A stretch of DNA of 64,000 nucleotides from Bdellovibrionales bacterium. GTDB lineage: Bacteria > Bdellovibrionota > Bdellovibrionia > Bdellovibrionales > Bdellovibrionaceae. Where the stretch lies: positions 1-64,000 of the forward strand of contig SXSU01000034.1 of assembly GCA_005793345.1 (NCBI GenBank), in the 5' to 3' direction. Shown in pieces: positions 55,942 through 61,169 of this stretch. The notes below the pieces were generated by a model that worked only from the letters and a program-made list of their open reading frames with translations, was not told the DNA's origin and did not search any database. The first letter of the stretch is position 1, and each line of letters starts with the position of its first letter. Made by a program: the position numbers and the translations under genes.

Positions 55942-56148
55942 TCATTCAATTTTTATTCTAAATTTGTATAATGCTTGTTCTAACTTATTAGGTCCTAATG
56001 CTTGTTTTAGTTGGTTTAACAACCATTCACTATCAGGATTCTTTTTTCTCTTGATTACCCAATATTCAAACTTAGTTTTAAAATCTTCTGATTCTTCACA
56101 AGCCAATTGGATTAATTCTATTAGTTTATTTTTTGATTCTTCAGTCAT
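55942..56148 (-). CDS. Small helical phage protein
   Basis: 68 aa, charged and helical (MTEESKNKLIELIQLACEESEDF...), without known motif. Its ATG overlaps the stop of the 40-codon gene upstream (ATGA). Adjacent to the terminase genes, so perhaps part of packaging. Confidence 0.5.
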   Translation of the reverse strand: MTEESKNKLIELIQLACEESEDFKTKFEYWVIKRKKNPDSEWLLNQLKQALGPNKLEQALYKFRIKIE

Positions 56149-56267
56149 GATAATACCTTTAAAATAAAGTTAGGTATTCCTAATACAAATCCAAAGACTG
56201 ATGCTAATGTCATTAAATACAGTGGCATCATAAACGGTAATGTGATTATAAAGATGAATAATAACAT
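56145..56267 (-). CDS. 40-aa hydrophobic membrane peptide
   Basis: A short gene too small for routine calling. AAGGTG lies before the ATG, the ATG is one base after the upstream stop, and the TGA overlaps the next ATG. The product is nearly all hydrophobic (MLLFIFIITLPFMMPLYLMT..., then FGFVLGIPNFILKVLS), enough for one or two membrane passes. The precise packing between neighbours makes it a real gene. Role unknown; a holin-related function is possible. Confidence 0.65.
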   Translation of the reverse strand: MLLFIFIITLPFMMPLYLMTLASVFGFVLGIPNFILKVLS

Positions 56268-56268
56268 T

Positions 56269-56577
56269 TTATTTCACCTTCAGATTTAATCTTGTAACTT
56301 CAGATTGTAATTCTTCGACTTTATTTAATACATTTGAAACTTCTGTAAGTTTTATATTTAGCTCTTCTGTAACATCAGGCTTACTCATTCCATTAATTAA
56401 TTTCTTACCTTGATATAATCCAGCAGCGATTAAAAATCCTGAAACTTCAACGAAACTAGTTGTAGGACTTAATGCTAATTTAAATAAAGCGATATACAAA
56501 CTTAGAGTTGTTAAACTTAATGTATTATCATTTTGGTCGATTAATTTTAAAAACACTAATATATCATTAAAGTTCAT
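56269..56577 (-). CDS. Membrane protein with C-terminal coiled coil
   Basis: 102 aa. Two hydrophobic stretches (about 22-35 and 42-56, LIAAGLYQGKKLI) followed by a coiled coil (70-102, LNKVEELQSEVTRLNLKVK). A holin-like role is possible given the next gene is also a membrane peptide, but it is 24 kb from the endolysin. Start overlaps the upstream stop (ATGA). Confidence 0.5.
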   Translation of the reverse strand: MNFNDILVFLKLIDQNDNTLSLTTLSLYIALFKLALSPTTSFVEVSGFLIAAGLYQGKKLINGMSKPDVTEELNIKLTEVSNVLNKVEELQSEVTRLNLKVK

Positions 56578-56762
56578 AAACCAATATCCTCTCTAATGAA
56601 TCTTTGTAATTTAGAGATTGATATTGCATAAGCATCTGGTTCACTTATTTTTGTTACAACTTCACCATTTATTTTATAAATTGCATATCCTGATGCTTCT
56701 CGCTCTAATCTGAAATATGATTTTGACTCTGTAGGTTTTTTTTCTTGTTTCTTATTACTCAT
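56574..56762 (-). CDS. Small basic phage protein
   Basis: 62 aa from the ATG at 56762, which has GAAGG upstream and overlaps the end of the previous gene. The longer frame starting at 56804 is less likely. Sequence MSNKKQEKKPTESKSYFRLEREASGYAIYKINGEVV suggests a small beta-hairpin protein, and the C-terminal helix KLQRFIREDIGL is amphipathic. Unknown. Confidence 0.5.
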   Translation of the reverse strand: MSNKKQEKKPTESKSYFRLEREASGYAIYKINGEVVTKISEPDAYAISISKLQRFIREDIGL

Positions 56763-56958
56763 TAGAACCTTCTTTAGCCGAAGACTCTTCAATTTGAGTA
56801 ACAATTTTAGAATGCATCTCTTTTAAAAGAAGAATTGACTTATTAGCTATATTAAATTCTTCAGGATAATACTGAATACGTTGGGATATTGTTTGGTGAA
56901 TGAATGATATTAAATCAGCAGTGGATTTTAAATCATCAATTGATGGTGTATTTGACAA
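56755..56958 (-). CDS. Small helical phage protein
   Basis: 67 aa, helical (SIDDLKSTADLISFIHQTISQRI..., NKSILLLKEMHSKIVTQIEE). No known motif. First of five tightly overlapping small genes that run into the terminase genes. Confidence 0.5.
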   Translation of the reverse strand: MSNTPSIDDLKSTADLISFIHQTISQRIQYYPEEFNIANKSILLLKEMHSKIVTQIEESSAKEGSNE

Positions 56959-57008
56959 GATTGACTCCTAATCGTCCCATTTAAGGGGTTGTAGTAGTTA
57001 GAAGATTG

Positions 57009-57031
57009 AGACTTACTTAGATTCAGTCTCT
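57009..57031. terminator. Possible terminator hairpin
   Basis: GAGACT, 11 bases, AGTCTC between the 192-aa gene and the small-gene cluster. T-rich only on the plus-strand side, so function for the leftward transcript is uncertain. Confidence 0.3.
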
Positions 57032-57086
57032 TTAATTTTAATTCTTCTATACATTACATTGGTACTATTTTATGCAGACTGATGGA

Positions 57087-57665
57087 TTAACGTTTAATTA
57101 AATTGTAAAACCAGACTCTTTTACCATTTCTCGTGGTTTGTTTTTTTTGAACTTCTGTTCGACCTAATCTTTTTTGGATTTTATTAAATTTTTTTAAAAG
57201 AAAGCCCATTTGATTATTACTAAGGTCAGAACAAGAAAAAACATTGAACCCATTCCGTATGTCATCCATTGAAACTAAAAATGAATTACCATCAGGTACT
57301 AGAATTATATAATTCTCCAAAATAAATTCTTCAATTGGTAACATGTCTCGTGTATTTGAATCTAATACTTTAAGATTCATATCATCTGTTAGATTAACAG
57401 CATGATTAGAAACCGACTTACGACGTTGATAATGCTCGCTTCTTAACTCAATCTTCATCTCTTCTGGAAAATTTATTCGTTCATTTAAAAAAGTTGAATT
57501 TACTCCCAGCCAATATTCATTTAACCAAAGTAAAGTCTCTTTATTTTTCTCTGTGGGATTGTCTCTGTAACGTTTTAGATGTGGTATAATTGAATCGCTA
57601 TCACTAATCAGACCACTCTGCAAACCCCACATAATTTTTTCATCAATTATGACTCTATTCTTCAT
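57087..57665 (-). CDS. Phage protein with basic C-terminal domain, unknown
   Basis: 192 aa. No family recognised. The last 60 residues (SMDDIRNGFNVFSCSDLSNNQMG, then KKFNKIQKRLGRTEVQKK and RNGKRVWFYNLI) look like a winged helix with a basic wing, as seen at the C-terminus of some phage replication and primase proteins. The N-terminal half is charged and helical. It is the first larger gene of the leftward block, so it could be a late-gene activator. That is inference from position. Confidence 0.45.
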   Translation of the reverse strand: MKNRVIIDEKIMWGLQSGLISDSDSIIPHLKRYRDNPTEKNKETLLWLNEYWLGVNSTFLNERINFPEEMKIELRSEHYQRRKSVSNHAVNLTDDMNLKVLDSNTRDMLPIEEFILENYIILVPDGNSFLVSMDDIRNGFNVFSCSDLSNNQMGFLLKKFNKIQKRLGRTEVQKKQTTRNGKRVWFYNLIKR

Positions 57666-57786
57666 AAAGACTCCTAAGTTTTTTAGATGCTCTTGAAAGT
57701 TTAACTAAACCTAAATGAACTTTCGTTAGTTGATAAAGTAACAGTACAAAAACTGATACGATTAATATTTGAATTGTTAGAATCAT
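57655..57786 (-). CDS. 43-aa membrane peptide
   Basis: Short gene with a good AGGAG six bases before the ATG. One membrane helix (ILTIQILIVSVFVLLLYQL) is followed by a basic tail (KLSRASKKLRSLYEE). It overlaps the 192-aa gene by 11 bases, an arrangement typical of coupled genes. First gene of the leftward block. Unknown function. Confidence 0.6.
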   Translation of the reverse strand: MILTIQILIVSVFVLLLYQLTKVHLGLVKLSRASKKLRSLYEE

Positions 57787-57802
57787 TATCACTCCTCTAG
57801 TT

Positions 57803-57822
57803 GGTTAATTCTATAGTGATAA
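57803..57822 (-). promoter_or_regulatory. Repeated phage box TTATCACTATAGAATTA
   Basis: Minus strand, about 17 bases before the start of the leftward block. A near copy lies at 58898 on the plus strand (TTATCACTGTAGAATTA), and shorter ones at 59119 and 60965. Probably a promoter or regulator site of the phage. Confidence 0.45.
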
Positions 57823-57936
57823 AATGTCTGACTCTAATAACCTAAAAATGAAAATAATTGTTAATAACTACTTAATAACTACTTAAAAAATATTTTTAAA
57901 ATAATTCAAAAAAACTAAGAAAATCGACTTTCATTC

Positions 57937-57952
57937 TAACATATATAGTAGG
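57937..57952 (+). promoter_or_regulatory. Early promoter candidate TAACATATATAGTAGG
   Basis: Lies about 40 bases before the first rightward early gene. The upstream TCATTCTAACATATA is shared with the box at 59123-59135 (TCACTCTAACATATA). TATATA/TATAGT would be the -10 region; there is no clear -35. Confidence 0.45.
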
Positions 57953-57993
57953 AGAGAAATTATTCTCTCTAAAAAAAATGAAAGAGAGACAAC

Positions 57994-58287
57994 ATGCAAT
58001 CACAACAACAAAAATTTTATTTCTACTGTAATAAGTATTTAAATTGTACGGGTCAGCTTGCAGATGAAGATTTACAAGAATTAATAAAACAACTTTTAAA
58101 AGAAAAAAACAATCCAGCCTTAGAAACTTATGAAGTTTATTTCAGTGAATTATTTAATCCTAAAGAGAAGAAACATTGGGATAAACGAAATGCTGCTTTA
58201 AGAGATGTTTATTCTAGAGGTGAATTAGAACGACCTAATAGAGATGAAACTGAAACGCAGTTCTTTGATAAGAAAATTAAGATTTAA
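57994..58287 (+). CDS. Early phage protein, unknown
   Basis: 97 aa, charged, helical. FYFYCNKYLNCTGQLADEDLQELI, then ETYEVYFSELFNPKEKKHWDKRNAALRDVYSRGE. No known motif. First gene of the rightward early block, divergent from the late block, with GAGAG before the ATG. Confidence 0.5.
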   Translation: MQSQQQKFYFYCNKYLNCTGQLADEDLQELIKQLLKEKNNPALETYEVYFSELFNPKEKKHWDKRNAALRDVYSRGELERPNRDETETQFFDKKIKI

Positions 58288-58312
58288 CATTATAATTTAA
58301 AGGATAAATAAA

Positions 58313-58897
58313 ATGAACAGCTTAAGATTTGTTACTGATAAAGATGTAGTAATATTAAAATTAAATAAAGAGGAGTTAGAAGAAATTAAAAAATATGCTA
58401 ATGCTAGAACTGAGTCTAATAGGAATGCTGGTAATCATATCAATAAAATCTTCATGAATAGCAAAGGTAAAGACCATTCACATTCTGAAATAGTGGGACT
58501 ATGTGGTGAGTATGCTGTTGCTAAATATTTTAATATTTCTGTTCCTAATTTTGTATATGACCAAAAATTCTTTTCTGAAAATAAACAGAATATAAAAGAT
58601 GTTGGTAATTATGAGGTAAAGACAACTCATTACCGTACAGGTAGATTAATTATTCAGACCAAACAAATGACCGAAGAAAACCTTCTAACTAAATACCTTT
58701 TTTGTATAGTAAATTTAAATCCTACCTACGATGAAGCAACTGTTAAAATTGTTGGTTGGAGTAATCCGATGATGATGAGTGAGTATGGTGAACTACTCGA
58801 ATCTGATAAAAATACTGCTTGGTATATGGAGCAACAATTTCTGTATCCAATCTCTAATATTAAAAAACAAACATATAGAAAAGGAGATGATTTATAA
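58313..58897 (+). CDS. PD-(D/E)XK-like phage nuclease
   Basis: 194 aa. The pattern GLCGEYAVAKYFN (Glu near 66), then Asp in KDVGNYEVKTTHYRTGRLIIQ (Glu-x-Lys at about 101-103) is that of small phage proteins with the restriction-endonuclease fold. They cut or bind DNA during replication or recombination. The N-terminal part is a charged helical extension. 25 bases after the previous gene, with AAAGGA before the ATG. Confidence 0.6.
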   Translation: MNSLRFVTDKDVVILKLNKEELEEIKKYANARTESNRNAGNHINKIFMNSKGKDHSHSEIVGLCGEYAVAKYFNISVPNFVYDQKFFSENKQNIKDVGNYEVKTTHYRTGRLIIQTKQMTEENLLTKYLFCIVNLNPTYDEATVKIVGWSNPMMMSEYGELLESDKNTAWYMEQQFLYPISNIKKQTYRKGDDL

Positions 58898-59169
58898 TTA
58901 TCACTGTAGAATTAGTTTACAAATGTTAGAATAATAACATCTATTTTGGATTTTTATAATGTGGTATAATATTGGTTGGGTGGATTTTTAGATTTTTAAT
59001 TAACGGGGTATATAAATTTAGTAGTCTATATACTCCTTAATATAACAAACAATTTGTAGAAATACAATATTAATTTTTAAGGGGTTCAATATGAAACAAA
59101 CTAATCAAAATTAAATTATTATCACTCTAACATATAGGTATAGGAACATAACAAAAAAAGGAAACAACA
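58898..59169 (+). promoter_or_regulatory. Structured leader before the replication gene
   Basis: 272 bases. It holds the TTATCACTGTAGAATTA box (58898), two TATAAT boxes (58955, 58965), a hairpin GGGGTATATA/TATATACTCC (59005-59036, one wobble), a short hairpin TTGTA-GAAA-TACAA, an eight-codon frame MKQTNQN with a strong AAGGGG (59091-59114), and the CTAACATATAGGTATAGG box (59127-59144). It looks like a regulated leader. Confidence 0.5.
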
Positions 59170-60135
59170 ATGATACAGAAACAAGTAAAAAGAAAAAGTA
59201 TAGCAGAATCAAGAAATGATGATGTAAAAAACTTAGAGCATCTAACGTTAACCAGAAACTTATCAAATGAAAATGGATTACCTCATGAGGTGTGGGATTG
59301 GTTAAAAGAACAGTATAATGATATTAATGAATACGACAGTGTTTCAAAAGCAATGGTATCCGTATTAAATTCAATTCTAAATCAAGAACGTATTTTCTTT
59401 GCAATATCTAGAAAAGGTATGCTTGAACTAGTTAAATCTGATATGAATTTTAAAACAACTAAAGGAACTGGGTTTAAGACTACATTATACAGTAAAATCT
59501 TATCAAAATTACAAGAAGATGGTTATATCTCTAAATTTCAGGATTCTGATAATGGTTTAACTGCTACAGGATACGAAGTATGTGATGAATATCTATTAAG
59601 TTACCTTGACCGTAAAATTGACCGTATCAAACAACAAAAAGAAGTGTCTGATTTTGTTTCCCGTAATTCTTCAAATTTGAGAGAGGGAACCGACATGGGA
59701 ACCAAAGATAATAAGATATTAAGTTATAAAGATAATAAGATATTAAGACCTGAAGACCATAAGGTCGTAAGGTCTGAAGATAATAAAATATTAAGAACAG
59801 AAGATGTAAAAATTAAAAGACCTGAGGATGTTAAAATAGAACCGTTAACATCTTCTAAACCTGTACCTGTTAAAGAAACAGAATTAGTTGATAAACCAAG
59901 ACATGAGGTTATCAAAATTATCGATGATGTGTATAGTATAAACAAACCAATTCTTGGTTGGTTATATGATAGCACATATAGTTTTAGAGATAGTTCTGAG
60001 TTTTATTTATCGTTAAGAGAGAAAGACTTACTGAATGGTAATCTATCTGCACTATTAAATTCTGACGATTTAATAGATGCTTCTGAAATGTATAAGATTA
60101 AATATATAATCGGTAAATTTGAGTTTGCTGGTTAA
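59170..60135 (+). CDS. Probable replication initiator with internal origin repeats
   Basis: 321 aa. N-terminal part (about 35-155) with a winged-helix look: LPHEVWDWLKEQYND, VSKAMVSVLNSILNQ, TTLYSKILSKLQEDGYISKF. The middle (about 178-226) consists of six tandem 8-residue units of the type EDNKILRP. The C-terminal 80 residues form another helical domain. Lambda O and similar initiators have the same plan: N-terminal origin-binding domain, a linker whose DNA contains the origin iterons, and a helicase-binding C-terminus. The repeats here are also visible as 24-bp DNA repeats. No helicase or primase gene is near, so it may recruit host DnaB. Function is inferred from architecture. Confidence 0.55.
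   Translation: MIQKQVKRKSIAESRNDDVKNLEHLTLTRNLSNENGLPHEVWDWLKEQYNDINEYDSVSKAMVSVLNSILNQERIFFAISRKGMLELVKSDMNFKTTKGTGFKTTLYSKILSKLQEDGYISKFQDSDNGLTATGYEVCDEYLLSYLDRKIDRIKQQKEVSDFVSRNSSNLREGTDMGTKDNKILSYKDNKILRPEDHKVVRSEDNKILRTEDVKIKRPEDVKIEPLTSSKPVPVKETELVDKPRHEVIKIIDDVYSINKPILGWLYDSTYSFRDSSEFYLSLREKDLLNGNLSALLNSDDLIDASEMYKIKYIIGKFEFAG
59704..59847 (+). repeat. Six tandem 24-bp repeats (iteron-like)
   Basis: Units start at 59704, 59728, 59752, 59776, 59800 and 59824. The first two share 20 of 24 bases (AAAGATAATAAGATATTAAG), and later units diverge (GAAGATAATAAAATATTAAG in unit 4). They lie in the middle of the putative initiator gene, the place of the origin in lambdoid phages. Confidence 0.75.
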
Positions 60136-60350
60136 TAATTATCTATACATATAAAATATAATCCAAAAGAATATAAGACCTATCACCCCCAAGTTCCGCG
60201 TCCCCCCTCTTTCCATAAATCGTTTAAACGCTCAAGGATGGGCTTTAAATTGATTTTAATATAAGGGTAGCCACAATCACCCTAACCTAATGTTAAACTC
60301 AAGGAAGAGGGTTTTATGGTTGTTTAAAGTGGTTGTAGGATTTACTAGTA
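60136..60350. other. Non-coding region with C-rich tract
   Basis: 215 bases without a gene between convergent genes. The plus strand has an unusual run of C (60185-60212: CACCCCCAAG, CGCGTCCCCCC) in AT-rich surroundings, then a short inverted repeat AGGGT/ACCCT at about 60266-60285. No function can be assigned; a replication or packaging signal is possible. Confidence 0.4.
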
Positions 60351-60608
60351 TTATTTACTATAAAGTAACGTGCCTTCAATTGTTGTTGCGGCTAACAATT
60401 CCTTATGTAGGTTTTGGTTGATAAAATCTAAAATCAGTTCATCTACTAACTCATTTAGACTAATACTATGCTCCTGTGTATACTTACTAATAAGGTCAAT
60501 ATGTAGACCTGTTAGGTATAATCCTACCTTCCTTTTAGCACTCAATTCTCTCTTCTTTGCAATTCTATCCATAACTTTATTTTTTTTTTCTAACTTAGTT
60601 TTCTTCAT
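60351..60608 (-). CDS. Small ribbon-helix-helix-like DNA-binding protein
   Basis: 85 aa. A very basic N-terminus (KKTKLEKKNKVMDRIAKKREL) precedes KVGLYLTGLHIDLISKYTQEHSISLNELVDELILDFINQ, which has the strand-helix-helix pattern of RHH repressors. The ATG at 60608 has AGAGG 5 bases upstream; a GTG two codons earlier overlaps that site. Divergent from the strong promoter at 60666, which it may repress by binding the TGACAT palindrome there. Confidence 0.6.
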   Translation of the reverse strand: MKKTKLEKKNKVMDRIAKKRELSAKRKVGLYLTGLHIDLISKYTQEHSISLNELVDELILDFINQNLHKELLAATTIEGTLLYSK

Positions 60609-60665
60609 AAGCACCTCTATTTATTACTATAATATATACTTGTAGTATTTGGTAGTAAATATTGC

Positions 60666-60695
60666 TTGACATGATATGTCATTTTATGGTATAAT
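60666..60695 (+). promoter_or_regulatory. Consensus promoter with overlapping operator
   Basis: TTGACA, 18 bases, TATAAT: both boxes perfect. A perfect inverted repeat TGACAT-GAT-ATGTCA (60667-60681) overlaps the -35 box, the classic layout for repression. It drives the 57-aa gene at 60743. Confidence 0.8.
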
Positions 60696-60742
60696 AATAG
60701 TGTACTTAATAAGTTTACAACACTTTACAAGAAGAGGATAAA

Positions 60743-60916
60743 ATGTCACCCCAGGAAAGTTTAAATGATTTACTAAATTTTTATGAATTATTGAAGATTG
60801 ATTTGGATAAAACAAACAGTCCTTCAGAAAGACTGGATATAATACGAGTTTTAATATCACTTCAAAAAGAGTTAGTTAAATTTGAAGTTAATAAAACATC
60901 TAAGTGGGATTTATAG
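60743..60916 (+). CDS. 57-aa early phage protein
   Basis: Short gene with AGAGGA six bases before the ATG and a strong promoter upstream. The product (MSPQESLNDLLNFYELL...) is helical and charged, with SPSERLDIIRVLISLQKELVKFEVNK forming a likely coiled coil. No known family. Being under the best promoter of the phage with an operator, it is probably an early regulator or host-takeover protein, like Cro- or antirepressor-sized proteins in other phages. That is inference. Confidence 0.6.
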   Translation: MSPQESLNDLLNFYELLKIDLDKTNSPSERLDIIRVLISLQKELVKFEVNKTSKWDL

Positions 60917-61005
60917 TTTTTAAAAAATATTATTAAAATATATTTATAAGAATCAGGAAGATTTTTATCACTATATTAGTATAGACAGTTGTTCGTCTCC
61001 TTTTT

Positions 61006-61049
61006 AGACCTTAGTTTGGAACCTCCACCACTCTAAGGTCTTTTTTTTA
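61006..61049 (+). terminator. Strong terminator at the prophage right end
   Basis: AGACCTTAG, an 18-base loop, CTAAGGTCT, then eight T. Nine perfect pairs. It stops early rightward transcription before attR and the host gene. With the TATCACTATATTAGTATAG box at 60966 it could alternatively bound a small RNA of about 60 bases. Confidence 0.85.
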
Positions 61050-61119
61050 TTCAATCACAATCAAATACCTTGATTTTTAACATCTTATCATTTAGTATTG
61101 ATTCGAGGTGTTGAGAATA

Positions 61120-61134
61120 GTCGACCCCGCCATT
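61120..61134 (+). other. attR core
   Basis: GTCGACCCCGCCATT, the second copy of the tRNA-Asp 3' end, about 33.1 kb from attL. Followed by host sequence with an inverted repeat CCATTTT/AAAATGG. Confidence 0.9.
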
Positions 61135-61169
61135 TTTTCTAAAATGGTGATCACCAAAAAATTCTTCGG

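Larger units (their letters stand above)
28015..61134 (+). mobile_element. Integrated podovirus-like prophage
   Basis: About 33.1 kb bounded by a 15-bp direct repeat, one copy being the tRNA-Asp 3' end. It contains an integrase next to the tRNA, a repressor region, a leftward late block with terminase, portal, scaffold, capsid, tail fibres, nozzle and lysis genes, and a rightward early block. There is no tape measure, tube or sheath, which points to a short-tailed phage. Structural and packaging genes look intact apart from one tail-fibre gene split by a homing endonuclease. No polymerase genes were seen. Confidence 0.93.

Noticed and set aside
56269-56577. Definite holin call for the 102-aa membrane protein
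   Set aside because: It has hydrophobic segments but is 24 kb from the endolysin; the 99-aa protein at 32767 is better placed.
57803-57822. T7-type phage promoter (CACTATAG)
   Set aside because: Only the core is similar and no single-subunit RNA polymerase gene was found in the prophage, so I list it only as a repeated box.
59704-59847. CRISPR array
   Set aside because: The 24-bp repeats are contiguous without spacers and are part of a coding frame; no cas gene is near.
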